From the NCBI RefSeq assembly GCF_003573695.1, contig NC_039368.1, positions 13,520,360 to 13,584,359 on the forward strand: a DNA stretch of 64,000 nucleotides, given 5' to 3'. Shown here piece by piece: positions 1-12,124 of the stretch. A model generated the notes under the pieces. That model worked only from the letters and a program-made list of their open reading frames with translations. It was not told the DNA's origin and ran no database searches. Each line of letters opens with the position of its first letter. Position 1 is the first letter of the stretch. Position numbers and translations under genes: made by a program. This stretch comes from Papaver somniferum. Lineage: Eukaryota > Streptophyta > Magnoliopsida > Ranunculales > Papaveraceae.

Positions 1-1622
1 TGTCCAGGAAGGAAATAAATTAACAGAGGCGAAAGAAAACAATTTGAAGATCCATCCAGTGGTAGAGCCGTACAAGAAAGTATAAACATGAACGATGGGG
101 CACAGCTCCATGGAGGCACTGAAAAAGGGATGAAAAGTAGATAAGCACGAGTTAGTCTACGAACATCTTATTTAAAATTCACGCATAAAGTAGCTAACAA
201 ACTAGTGCCTCTGAAAAGGTACTTCAATAATGAACAAACTATAAACGAAGCATAGAAGGAAATTCACAACACTGACTGAAAATGAAGTTTTGCTAGTTGC
301 TCATTAATTGAAAATATCACATACGACACTTTACAACCATTTCAATGACCAAAGAAGAGATTAGCAATTTCTCAAAAAGGGGCAAAAGAGTTTAGGACTT
401 GTGCACATGCAACTGATTAATAGGAAATTTCCCAGACATCATAATGAGGAAGAACCAGAGATAAGCACAAGTAATAAATGGTTATTATTATATCCACTAG
501 TCGATATCTAAAGAATTTATTACCTTTTGTCGATATATCTATTATCTACAAATGCATTTTTCACTTTCTCATGTGCATGCTTTTAGCACAGGACAATAAA
601 AGAACATATTCATAATATTTGAGGAATCCGCTTTTTAAAATTCTTGACTACATGTCTTAGATGCCTAGAAGCTTCATATGATGTATCACCTGGTTCAAGC
701 AATTCTTCCCGAGTAAGCTCCAGTTGCATGTAACTTTGAAACAAACACTAAAACATCTCTCAAAGTTGAGTAAAAACATAGACCATCTCTTAGTGACTTT
801 CATAGTAATAGAACTAATTTGACCATTGTATTGGCAAATCAAATTGTTGTTTTTTACGGTTTGCAGAACATATAATGTTTAGCTTAAACTAACAAAAAAA
901 AAAAGATCAGCTTAATCTGAGTCAGATTAATAACAAGGCGGATTCAGGTCAAGTGTTAAGATTATCTTAAGGTTAATGCTAGCTAAGGTTGAGTAATACC
1001 TTTTGTATCCTATGCCTCAGCTATTAAGTTGTCTACCATTCATGATCGAAATGTCGCATGACAAAGACTCTCTTCTGCCCTCTTATACAAATAAATTTTC
1101 CGATTTTTCTATCATTCGAGCATGAATACAAATAGAAGTAAAAGGCTAAGTCATTAACCAAGTAGTAGCGAGACAAAATATTTATTCTTGTAGAAGCTAT
1201 TGATACTATATATTATGATAAAGTTGTATACCATGGTGGTTGTACTGTCTAAGATGTTCTAAGATGTTCATTATGTTGAAAACTTATATGATATAAATCT
1301 GATTCAATGAGAGCTACAAAGTGATTTATATGCAATAAAGAGATCATGTTATAGTGCTGAATTCTATCTGCAATCGTTGTTATCTTAATGTTGTACTGCG
1401 TGTTAATACCAGGAGCAATATTATTTTCTATCTAAGTTTTGTGCATAATCATATTTATGCCAAACATACGATGATTATGTAGCTCAACTTCCAACACCTA
1501 ACATAAAACATACTTAATAGAACCATATGAAATTGCAAACTTGACATTGCAGCATTCCAGGGTTAGGTTTGGCTTTAAATATGTATCCGAATGAAGTGAA
1601 ATTTATAGTATCCACTACTTAG

Positions 1623-2345
1623 GTATCGAAATTACTACTGGTAAACAAGTAAAAGGAAGCTATAGTAATGATGATAACCTTGAGCCTTCATCACGAAGAG
1701 GTGGTAGAAAGGGTTATAACAGTTTGATTTTGTTTTGAAGGGTATTCTTATAAAATTCAGAACCCCACCCCGTATAGGTTACTTTGTTCTGATATGGAGT
1801 CAAGAATGGAAACCATAGTCCAGCACTAACTCACTCCAATTCAACTAGTTAACACGGCTACAATATGTTACTAGAGAAACATCTCAGTGATTGGTGCTGG
1901 TATTCAAGAACTCTGCTGGAGACGTAAAAGTAGACTTGCAGTGTTCGGCTTGACGTAAAGGTAGACTTGCAGTTTCCAATTCCCATTCTTTCTCTTATTT
2001 ATCGAGATTAGTACCGGGTAAACAATTAAATGAAGCTACAAATATTGATGATAAGCGTAAGTCTTTAACACTGAGTGGTGGTGGAAAGGGTAATTAATAA
2101 TTCTTATAACTTTCTTTTAATTGAAAGGTGATTCTTGATAATGTGCCAGAACCCCGGATAGAGATTACTTTGTTCTGCTACAAAGTCAAGAATGGAAATA
2201 GCTTCATAGCTTTGGTACATGAATCCCTTCCAGCACTCACTCACTCCTGCTCGACTAATTAACACTTATTACTAATATATAGGTCGCTATGGAAAAATCT
2301 CAGTGATTGGTGCTGATATTCAAGATCTTCTTGTGGCTTCTTCGC
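1623..2345. repeat. Diverged direct duplication, two units of about 300 bp
   Basis: Unit 1 (about 1623-1917) and unit 2 (about 2003-2345) share an ordered series of matching blocks: TATCGA..ATTA near the start, GATGATAA after a GAAGCTA word, GTGGTGGAAAGGGT or its near copy, TTACTTTGTTCTG, AGTCAAGAATGGAAA, and CTCAGTGATTGGTGCTG followed by TATTCAAGA. The blocks keep the same order and similar spacing, with indels between them, so this is an old tandem duplication and not a chance match. No function is apparent. Confidence 0.6.
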
Positions 2346-2631
2346 ATAGCACTCTGCTGGATATTATCAGATCCTAAGTAGTTTGGATTCTTCATAAAGT
2401 AGTATCTCCACAGAAAAAAAATACTACAGTACCTCAATGCAGGAGATTTTAAAAAACCAGAATGAAATTGGTGTCATGTTACCAATTCAACTCCAGATGG
2501 TGTATAAAATTGAAAGGGTACTCTAATTGGAGCATTACGAAACTAACCAAGTAAGATTACAGTAGCACCCCACTATTTCCGCTTCACTAATATTCTTCAG
2601 CAAGTTTTCTGGTGGAGAATCCAAGCTATTC

Positions 2632-2750
2632 CAAGCTTGGTAAAAGTGTGGAATGTCAAGTCTAATGGCTTCCAAGTAGGGTTATTCCACACTTCTTCCA
2701 AGCCATGTTCCAAGGTTCCTTGGGACTTTCGCTTGGAATCCAAGCGAAAG
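2632..2750. repeat. Inverted-repeat cluster with a perfect 25-bp palindrome
   Basis: The word AAGTGTGGAAT near 2645 is matched by its exact reverse complement near 2684. The pairing extends outward to 18 of 21 bases with a loop of about 30 bases. Directly downstream, 2726-2750 is a perfect palindrome with 12-bp arms (CTTTCGCTTGGA) around one central A. CACGCTGG near 2817 and CCAGCGTG near 2882 pair further out. It could be a small fold-back transposon, but no terminal repeats with a target duplication were found. Confidence 0.6.
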
Positions 2751-3414
2751 TGGCAATCGATATGACGCTGAGCTTCAATTGTAATGATGCTGGATTAGTC
2801 AGCTAATCAACTACCCACGCTGGTGTTTTAGTTGGGTTGAGAATTGTGGACGGTTGACTAGTCAAGCGCCAGTCCAATTAGCCAGCGTGCTCTTGCCGCT
2901 TTGGTAGTTTCCACCACCAGACTTGCTCTATGTGTACTGCTACAGTCAGAATTATATAGAAAACTAATAGAGAATGTATAAAATGAGTGCTCGCCTTTTA
3001 GAGTTCACAGGTATCCATGGAAACTTTCTGCACTAACTGCTAGTACTAAAACCAGGTCGAGGATGTAACCTGAAAATGTGCCCACAGGGTAGGAGACTCC
3101 TCTCACTGTCCTACATGCGACAGTGCTTAAGCTATGTACATGATTTTAATTCGCGTATAAGACCCATGTTTACCAATTTCAGTACAGTATAGCCTTTTGC
3201 AGTGTGAATGACTTAACAATTCAATAGATACAGCTTCACACAATTGGCAATTCTAATATAAAAGATTTGACATATCAGGATTCTAATGACAGATTAAACA
3301 AAACGCAGCAAGAGGCACTTCAAAAACAATAACAGCGAAGCAATAAAAAATTTGGAGACTAGAGAATTATAGACTCACTTTTTCATTATAGAAGTTCAGC
3401 AAATAAATTTGATT

Positions 3415-4083
3415 CTACTCAACATCCTCCTCCTTATTATCATCTGTAGAATCCGAATCACTCGCATTATACCCTGAGCCAAAATCACATAACACCTTAA
3501 TCAAAAGTCAATACAAATAAGAAAATAACCGCAATTTGAAAGTGAACAATCAAGAAAGACAGAGAATAAGCTCACCTGGACGCTTCTCGGAAACTTTCCA
3601 CACCGAAGAACGACTTCTCGAGGCTTTGGCGATCCATGCTCCTCCCTAAAACAACCAAAACAAGAAAAACTCAATTAAAACCAAAGACACCCAAATTTTA
3701 GTAGACTAGTACTTTGAACAAATCAATTACAGATTTTTCACCTTACTGGGATCTCTGGAAACACCATATCCATTATAATACATCTGACCAACTAAAACCT
3801 GCATACTAATATCACCAGCTTTGGCTTCTTTAAGAGTATCATGAAACCAACGTTTTACACAATCAGAAACAACATCAGACAATGGAATCCTATTATTCTG
3901 ATGATCTGGGTTCTCTAGTTTCAACTTCAATTTCTCAGTTGAGTCTTTAGCTGGGACTAATTTTGCTGTTTCTGCCATGGGAGTTTGCTTTTTTTGATTT
4001 CTTGAATTGTGTTTGTGTAGAGTTTGTCTAGTAATTCTTGAGAAGTCTTGTAGTCTAGTTGTAGAGGAAAGTGATTTTCCCAT
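3415..4083 (-). CDS. Sel1-like (TPR-superfamily) repeat protein, three exons
   Basis: Function in the plant is not established. Sel1-like repeats are helical-pair protein-interaction modules. Exons are 4083-3742, 3645-3576 and 3473-3415, all with GT-AG introns; phases join cleanly to give 156 residues ending in an acidic tail (EEDVE). The recognisable motif is at the end of exon 1 (about residues 94-114): a QMYYNGYGV core followed by a conserved basic/aromatic stretch continued in exon 2 (GGAWIAKAS). The first methionine gives a basic N-terminus that could be an organelle-targeting peptide; an in-frame methionine at residue 36 (MAET) is an alternative start. The gene looks intact. It stands alone, with transposon remnants upstream and unrecognised DNA downstream. 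Confidence 0.8.
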
Positions 4084-5440
4084 AAAACAAAATCCTTTCC
4101 CTGGTTGAAGTATTCTTTTATGTTATCTGTTTTTCATGGGAGAAATAAATCTGAATCGAAGAAAAGAGGATTTTTCAGATTTCAGTAGGGTTTTCTTTTT
4201 ATTTTTATTTTTTTCTGAAGCTTAAACCCTTTTTCAACATCAATTGGTATAAAAATAATTAAATATGGAGTACCCAGTGGGTATGTAGCAGACGTTAACA
4301 ACAGATCCGGCTTCTTTGTCTCTACTCGTTAACCCTATCTTGCATAGCACCGGGCTATCTTGTCCAATCGCCCAAGCCCGGAATGACTCCAGAAAGTACT
4401 GCCGACCGGACCACCTGTTGTTTTGCCAGATTAGACCTTCAGCGGTAGGGTAGATGTGACGGAGCGAAACAAAATTGGGCTTCCTATGGGACGGACTTTT
4501 GCAAGCTCCAAACTCTCAATACTCCACTCAATTAACTGACATTTCAAATTTTGCTAATTTCTTTATTTTCCTATCAAAACGACGTGTTATCGTTTTCTCC
4601 CAAAATGTTTCGTAAACCGACAAGCATAGTTCTCATTTCAAGTAATATTGAATTTTTAAGCATTTTTTTTGTCCTGGGTGATCTGATCAAAGTCACTGAA
4701 GATCAGAACATAACAACAGTTGGCCTGAGTATTAAAAAAACTGGAAAGGTTCGAATGTGGAAACTCTGTTCAGTCAGGTTTAATAAGTAGATATTCATAG
4801 TAGAAACAACTATCTGTATGAAACTAATAGGTCTTTGCATGATGTTGGTGGAAGCTCTGCGAACCGTTATGTAACTGTTGAATAACTACCTTTCTAGTAG
4901 GTGACTTGCTTTTTTATTTTTTTTTAAAAGAATGAAAAGAAGGAATATTGAATCTATCAACCGATCTTCATGTTCTACTTTGAGGACCGAACTCTAATGT
5001 CAGGATAGTCGGATACCATCCATCGTCCTGGACGATCTTCCGCAGGTAGCCATAGTAATATAACGTAACTTATCGCCTAAAAAACTCACTGTATGCGGTC
5101 ATGTCTTTCTCAAATGATAGGAAGTACTCAAAAAAAAGAAAAAAATCGTAATCATCTCTAGATATATGATATATATTCCAACCATTTGTAATCGAACGTT
5201 ATGGACTGCCTCAATAAAAGTTGTAATCATCTCTCAATATATGGTATGAACTACCCACCAAATAAAATGTGCATCAAATACCCTCTAAATTATTATAGAA
5301 ATAAAGTTCATATTATCTGAACTTCAAAAGTGGTACCACTAACTTAAAAAATGGCATGCAAGGGATTTAGAAGAAAACGAAGAATTATTCAAGTTTAAAG
5401 TTGAAAAAAACATGTGCATTGTAGTTAAAGATTGAGCTTC
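4084..5440. other. Intergenic region upstream of the Sel1-like gene
   Basis: It should contain the promoter and 5' leader of the minus-strand gene starting at 4083. I see no clear TATA box, no recognisable coding sequence and no terminal repeats. The open frame at 4551-4790 has no recognisable motif. Confidence 0.4.
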
Positions 5441-5444
5441 CTTT

Positions 5445-6240
5445 GGAAGTTGACATTGTTAGAGCAATATTCGGTTGAATCCACAAGTTTTGCTATCTCA
5501 AGCTCGTTGTCAATGTTAGTTGATCAAATATGCTTAACTGTTAGAGGAAGACTGGTACAAAAGTCTTCACTAAGTTTGAATCAAATCTTAGGTTGTAAAG
5601 GACATCAGCTAAGGGAATCAATTGCGTAAAGCCTTACGAGGTTCAAGAGATGTAAGGACCGCGGCTGTATAAATGAATTGCTTGGAAGGTGGATCCAGTC
5701 TCAACTAAATTCCAGTCCGACGTCTGATAGTAGGCTAGTGTCTGTAGCATATTAATAGAGTTTGGTTTTCAAATTTGTACGAGATCCCAGAGTTTTTCTG
5801 CTATTACGGTATCCTCATTAACAAAACTTCTGGTTAATTTCTTATGTTTCTCCATTTCCACATTATATTGTTTATATTTATAATTGAATTCACACAAGTT
5901 GTACGTATTCAATCTTACTAGATATGATTAGGAGATTTGTTTCTTGTAGAATTTGTATCTTGAAAGATAGATAACATGTTTATTACTTGGAAAAATTCTG
6001 ATTAAATTATTTCGATACGACTAGATTGATCTTGAATATTGATGTTTGAGATCTTCCAAGTACTCTTCTTAGCAATCATGTTCACGGTTTTCATAGTCTA
6101 CATGTACTGATTGAGATATAAACTCTACATACATATTTCCAAGGACCATTAAGTTGGTATGTTTGATATCGTATTAGGTTTTGTCCATACATGTTTCCGA
6201 TCGGAAAAAATTGGTGATGTACTTGGTACTCTCTCCTTTT
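5445..6240 (+). repeat. Degenerate LTR related to the 12.9/36.2 kb copia LTR, internally deleted
   Basis: The left end (GTTAGAGCAATATTCGGTTG) is a diverged copy of the start of the LTRs at 12875 and 36206. From about 5600 the sequence matches the 3' third of those LTRs: CAGCTAAGGGAATCAA, TAGGCTAGTGTCTGTAGC, TTTTTCTGC..TACGGT.TCCTC.TTAACAAAA, and a final GTTTGTCCATACATGTTTC close to 6190. The middle ~1.6 kb of the full LTR is missing, so this is an internally deleted solo LTR or a shorter relative. No internal region or primer site follows it. Confidence 0.6.
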
Positions 6241-7846
6241 CATATATTAACCAAAAATCACAAGCGAACCTCAATTAATAAAAACCCATTTTTTAACTCC
6301 GTCTTGAAAAACAAAGTAATAACCTTAAAATTATAATTATATGTTTGTGTTGAAATTAATATGTCATAAAAGGGAACCTATCAAGGTTGGTTGTGTCGAT
6401 AGTTTTTCTATATATTTTCCATTTTTCAGTTTAAACTGTACCTCGACGTAATATTAAAAAAAATGTAGAATATATGTTTGCCACATGTCCACAATAATAG
6501 TGAAGATGACCTAAAAGTCCAGGGTATTACAACAGACTATATATCCATTGTGAGATTTTTAAAGGTAACTTCTATGATGTGATATAAATACAATTTAATG
6601 ACTTAAAATTTAATTACAGGGTATTGCAATTTAATGAATTTCACTGGATATCTTGTTTGATATCTTATCATATATTGGAAATTGAAACGGATAGGATGCT
6701 AGTGGATCAAGATATACACCAATAAAACAGCTAGTGAACAATGGATTTGGCGGGAGGCGAATATAAATATAAAATATATGAGTAACAAGCTATATCAACA
6801 ATGGTTTGGTTATTGTGACGTAGGGTTTGCCTTAATTCACTATTTTTTTTATTATTATACATGGGTTAGAAAACAATCTAACTAACCAAATAACTAAATA
6901 TAACTGATTTCTTAATGGCTTGGGTCAAAGAAAATTGTATCTGCATGAATACATTAGGTTGGCGGATTTTTTTTATCCAATATCTTTTTGTTACCTAAGA
7001 AAACGTATGCAACATTACTATCTTGTTTGGCCTGATCGAAAGAAGGAGCTCGGAACCAACAACAGAAAATAGAAGAGCGTAAACAGCGGATGCTGACACT
7101 AGACTGTCATATCTCTCAAGAGTCAAAAGAAATCCCCCGTACAAGAAAATTCCCGAAACATATGCGGAAAGATTAAGAATCATCTTTCTTGTTATTCTTC
7201 CGATAGTGGAACCTTGAGTTCGAATCCAAGAGGTATGTCAAAACTATATTTCTTTATTTCATGAAATATTGTTTTTAGTATTTTTACAATCTTGAATAAT
7301 TGATTTCGAATTTTTTTTAATAATGTTGCTAAAATATGGGTTGGAAATTGAATTATAAAGAAACTTTTAGAATCAATGTTTTTTTATTCTTTTTCTTCCA
7401 GAATCAACTTTGTCTGTAGTCTTTCTTTCAATATCTAACTGTAAGGTAACCCGACTTATAGATTACAATCTTTTTTCTTCATGATTTTTTTTATGTGATG
7501 TTGTACAATATAAGTTTTGGTGCAGTTTTTCCTTTAATTTTCTCATATATCTTAACATACATGGATGCCAATGATGATTACGTTTGCACCTACTATTTTG
7601 CAGAACTTGGATGTTGTCAGAGGGTTTCATTTATTGAGATATGAAGCATAAACATTGTACTAAAACTATCATTTATTGTTAGAAGCATTTTTCTAGTGTT
7701 GTCTTTGGCTTACATTGTTTGGGTAGTCTGGGAAATAATATATAGCTGGGTGTTCAAGAATAGAAAACCAAACTTTAGATATATTGCCAAAAAAATCACT
7801 ACAATGATAAGTTGTGATAGAAGAAACAAACATGCTATATGATGGC
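6241..7846. other. AT-rich region without recognisable genes
   Basis: No supported coding sequence, structured RNA or terminal repeats were seen. Homopolymer A/T runs are frequent. It may be decayed transposon sequence. Confidence 0.4.
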
Positions 7847-9369
7847 TGTCGTAAGTGCAATCAAATTAAATCACTTATTTTCACATAATTAAATAGTATT
7901 ATATAATGGAAGCAAGGATCGTTCCCACAAAGATAAGTAATCGAGGAATCCTTGTTTGTTACTAGAATTTCATTGAAGTAGTATATTCATCCATTCGTCA
8001 TTAATCGTACATTATCACCAACCGTATAATAACAATAAGCCCCGTTATCCTCTAAATTTCTAATAACACTGGATACGAAAGCGATCGACCACCAAATTCT
8101 ATCCGTTTGAGCCACCAAAAATAAGCTCTCAAGGTATAACTTAGTTGGATACTTTAGGTTTTGTGAACTTAGTTTAATTCTAGCATCAAACGCATTAGCT
8201 CGGTATACTTACTAGTGTTGTCTTTACACGTGATTGCTTCACAGAATCCCTCTGCAAGGTTTCACGTTTTCTATGTTTTTAAAGGGTTGTCCAAAAATTA
8301 CGGATCTCACTATCCTTTATTAGATTTAGATTAATTAACAAACTGAATTAGTTGGTCACCTAAACAATCTATCAATCAAGCATAAACATTCATATTAGTA
8401 AAGACAATCAAAAATCATATGAAGAAATCAAAATAGATTCATATATTAAATCAAATATTTATTTAGAAATTAGAATTCATCCTCAATAAATAGGTGTTTA
8501 GATACTCATGGATGTGGAAGTACCCATGATATACATATAATAAAAGTAAAGAGATATCGTTACGATTGATGAACCGCTCTGAAACCCTAGATTTTCACTC
8601 TGTGTGTTGTTTCTCCTCTCCAAGATTACAATTTCGTTCCCTTTTTCTTAAATGATGACTAAATATTTATATAGGTTTACATTGCTTCGCCTTAAAGTAT
8701 CTAAGTCGGTTAAGGAACCCGACCCTAAGTTTTGAAAGAAAGACCTAAAAGATAGTTCGAGAATATTGGCCTTCATGGTACACGGACCAGGTACGTGTAC
8801 CCTCCTTTAATATAAAATCCAGGGAATTTTAGTACGTGTATCAGGTATGCGTACCCATATAGTTCATGAAATTCAAAGTAACGTAGGTACACGTACCCAG
8901 TACGCGTACCCTCCTGTAGACGTCGATATTTGATAAACTTGTTTTGTCCGTAACTTCTTCGTCCGAACTCGGAATGAACTCATTATTTTTGAATTTTCTT
9001 CCTATTTAAATTCTCTTGAAGATGGTGATAAGAAATCATGAGTTTTAATTAGTCAAATTTGGTATTTGGCCGGTCTCTTATTTTGAGCAATTTTGCTCCC
9101 TTTCGTCGCACTTTTTCGACTTCTCTTCAACTTGGGCACTTGGATACTTGGAATACTTCTATTCTTAGATATTTTTAGAACTTTGTAGATACTTTTTGGA
9201 TGATTCACCTAATATATACAAATAAGATAAGACAAGAGTAATAGAAAGAATACATGCAAGAATAATAGCTAAAACAGTATGGAATGAACACTAAAATCAT
9301 ATGAATTATGCACTTATAACTATAGGGAAACAAGTTAACACCCAAATTATCAAATCACAAGTCCCAACA
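7847..9369 (-). repeat. Probable solo LTR or LTR fragment of a gypsy-type element
   Basis: On the plus strand the block starts TGTCGTAAGTGC and ends CAAGTCCCAACA, giving TG...CA ends about 1.52 kb apart. The segment near 7910-7950 (GGAAGCAAGGATCGTTCCCAC) resembles in position and wording the primer-proximal end of the gypsy LTR at 30880 (GGAAAGAATTCGTATCCAC), which supports minus orientation. It carries four GTACGCGTAC-like palindromes between 8791 and 8909. I could not find a matching target-site duplication, so the ends are tentative. Confidence 0.4.
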
Positions 9370-10140
9370 AAAATCGATCGATATGTTTAGTATAAAGATT
9401 CATGTTGTTATCTGTTAAACAAAGTGTTATACTGAGTATCAAACATCACTGAATAACTATCAAAGATTGAAGGCTGAAGAACAAACGTAGACGTTTGCTA
9501 AAACTTCGTAAACAAAGATGTATGTGAAAAATGATCCACCATATTTACTCATGCATGTACCATTGTATCTTATGAGACTATGTCGTATGATTTAGTAGAT
9601 CTAGTATTACAAAGAATTAATTCCGAGTCAAGATTGTCTTGGTATCTCAGAATATGATTCAAGCAATGAATATTCTTAGATCCTTAACAATCTTGGTTTA
9701 GAATAATTTATTATTCATGAACTATTTTTGTTTCAAGTTGATCATTTGGAAATTTCCCAAGCAATAATATTTATTATCTATGGCTATTGAGATGTTTCAA
9801 ATTGTTTAAAGAGCTTTCTGAACATATGAATTCCGCGAGTATGATAGCTATGCATACCCAGTGTGCGTACCCCGTTGATCTGAGTTATGGAATGGGGTAG
9901 GTGCGCATACCCAGTACGCGTACCCCTTGGATACGACCAAGGTACACATACCAAGCACACATACCCTTGAAATCTGGGTTCGTATACTGTTCATAGGTGT
10001 GCATACCCGGTATGCATACCTACCTAGTTTTGTTTTAAGCAAAAGCTCACGAACTGTTTCAGACAAACCTATTGAGCTTGTGAATCATGGTTTAGGTCTT
10101 GAACGTTATTGAACACCATTTATGTTTAGAGGTTCAAAAG
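9370..10140. repeat. Degenerate LTR-like block with palindrome cluster
   Basis: Between 9853 and 10020 there is a run of GCATACCC, GTGCGTACC, GTACGCGTAC (9914-9923) and related words, as found in the U3 part of the copia LTRs at 13.5 and 36.8 kb. Flanking sequence has similar order to those LTRs but is too diverged for a base-level match. The short open frames on both strands come from the repeated CATACCC words and are not genes. Confidence 0.4.
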
Positions 10141-10154
10141 GATACTAAGCCTAG

Positions 10155-10250
10155 AGGTGGCAATAGGCCGAGTTACGGCCAACCCGTGGCGAGTTGGATC
10201 TAGCGGGTCGGCAGGTCAACTCTAATTTTTATCTCCTCGCTAAAAAATAA
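10155..10250 (+). mobile_element. Truncated hAT-like terminal segment
   Basis: TAGAGGTGGCAATAGGCC at about 10155 has the form of plant hAT terminal inverted repeats (TAGAGGTGGCAA, then G/C-rich subterminal words such as CCAACCCGTGG and GCGGGTCGGCAGG). No opposing ATTGCCACCTCTA terminus lies nearby, so only one end appears to survive. Confidence 0.35.
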
Positions 10251-10256
10251 AAAACT

Positions 10257-10345
10257 GTTGGTGGTGGGGGAGGATCGAACCTTACACAGTTGACCTATCA
10301 AACAACTCACCAACCACTACTCTATATCTAGTTATTGTTGCATAT
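10257..10345 (-). mobile_element. Possible tRNA-derived SINE fragment
   Basis: Read on the minus strand the segment contains AGTAGTGGTTGGTGAG, resembling the RNA polymerase III A box of plant SINEs, and about 30 bases later GGTTCGATCC, a good B box. No full tRNA cloverleaf, poly-A tail or target duplication is visible. An alternative is an internal part of the adjacent hAT-like remnant. Confidence 0.3.
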
Positions 10346-12124
10346 TTCCACTTAACTTGATATATATAAATTACATGAGTATTTATGCCTTAAAAATCTT
10401 ACCATGTATAACAGTCAACAACAAACCATATTCAATTCACCTATATGCACATCGTTATCTCCATTATCTTTGTATTATGCCCCTTCTAGTAATATATTTA
10501 ATTTTTTTATCGGCTCTCCAGTAGCATGATTCATGAAGAACTGATCATATATATATGTTCTCTTCCCTTGATTCATTTCAATCTAAATTTCGCTCTTTGT
10601 TTTTCTGCACTAACAAGTATTCGTGTGAAGATACGTGAAACTCGTACCTCACAGATTTCGATCGATGTCCTTGATTACGGAGTACAATCCTGATTATCAC
10701 TTTGTTCTTTAATATCTAATCAGGATTCCGGCTATGCTAGGACTTGGTTTCCTGATTATCTTCTTAGTCGGTTATGATTAAAAGCGGTTTAAATGAGAAT
10801 CAGAGAGGGGAGAGAATAAACTATCTGAAGTCTATTTTCTATTATCAGAATGAACTTATTTACATCATGAATCTTTATGGAAATTTATACATGATATGAA
10901 CACAATAATTAAATATATATGACTAAAAACATGATAGTTTGGGCTTTAATAGTTCCCTGCCTTGTGCTTGTACCGACCTGGGATAGGTTTCCAGGTCCCC
11001 CCTTAGCTGACAACATCGATAATCTTCTTAGCTTCGAATCTGCACTAAGGTCTTCTGCGCCTAACTCTGTGTCTCTGTTTTTTTTTTGGTCGTTTGTGGC
11101 TTGATCCTTGGACATTGGTTCAGGTCTTCTACATCTGACCTTAAGTCTTATTTCATATATCAGCTGTGTTATTCTTTAACTGCCAGTTCTTGGGTAGATA
11201 CTATATTTTGTCATCTACATATATGCCCCTAATTTACTACATTGCTTGCACTGTCGCTGCCCATCTCCCGTCGTGCCACATTGCAATTCCCAAACAGCAA
11301 TATCGCATCAACTAGGACCCTTGTCCTATGCTTTGCTTATTAGCTTTCACCTTTTCTCGCTATTGCATACGTTAGGCTAAGTATGTTATCACATCATCTC
11401 CCCCATGAACTAGCTTTCCATTGTAAATAAAGAGGCAAGACTTTATAAACGAAAACATCTTCATTAATTACTGCTCTTACATAAAAAGACCATGTACCAT
11501 TCCGTGATTTGATCCGCCAATCATTTTGGAAAGCTAAAAATTCATTAAAACAACAACTTGCTTACACCAAAGCAAAGTATATACAAACTTGAAGACTCAA
11601 GTAAAAGTCTATACAACCAAACTCTACACACAGAGTTTGCAACAACCAACAACTAAAGATACATAAGAATAAGATCAGAAAACGCCAATTTTTCTGCACT
11701 CAATGTTGCCAGTGGAGACAACAACACTCTTTCTCGTTCTGGCTTAGTTTCTACTTTTGTCGAAGTGAGCAACAACTTCGCTGCGTGGTATCTTCCTAGT
11801 ACCATCACTTCGGCCTTCACGAGTCTTGCTAGAATGACTCTCGTAGTCATCCCCAACTGATGCATTGAGTTGTGCCTTAAGTGGATAGATTCAAGCATAA
11901 TGTAAACCTTTGAAAATGAAACATCCCTTGAATTTCCTGGCTGAAGGGAATAGTTCCTCTTCCTTTAGCTCATGTTTACGCTTACTGCCTAAAGATGTCT
12001 CATTTCCTTTGGATTTTCCTTCATAGATTCACACATCTTCAGTTTGTGTGCAATTGGTAAGCTCTCTTACCACTTGAATTGCTATCTGGATACTCTGAAC
12101 TTTACGCTTCTTGAGTTCAACAAC
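10346..12124. other. Region without recognisable genes
   Basis: Open frames at 10909-11115 and 11653-11898 have no recognised domains and overlap frames on the opposite strand. CTTCATTAATTACTGCTCTT near 11460 is the kind of word found in reversed LTRs, but no boundary could be drawn. Confidence 0.35.

Larger units (their letters stand above)
1..3414. other. Non-coding AT-rich region downstream of the Sel1-like gene
   Basis: I see no convincing coding sequence on either strand; the open frames are short and match no known family. The stretch does contain a diverged direct duplication (about 1623-1917 and 2003-2345) and a cluster of inverted repeats (about 2630-2900), described separately. The last part may include the 3' untranslated region of the minus-strand gene ending at 3415. 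Confidence 0.5.

Noticed and set aside
2040..2085. TTGATGATAA followed by CTGAG, like snoRNA boxes C and D
   Set aside because: The boxes are only about 25 bases apart, too close for a plant C/D snoRNA, and the other unit of the duplication does not keep box D.
4551..4790. 79-codon frame upstream of the Sel1-like gene
   Set aside because: No recognisable motif, hydrophobic T-rich composition and no splice or homology support.
7195..7235. GAGTTCGAATCCAAGAGG resembling a tRNA T-arm or SINE B box
   Set aside because: No matching A box, acceptor stem or anticodon arm upstream; a single 4-5 bp stem is not enough.
9848..10112. Overlapping frames on both strands rich in Tyr, Cys and Thr
   Set aside because: They are translations of the repeated GCATACCC/GTACGCGTAC words in an LTR-like block.
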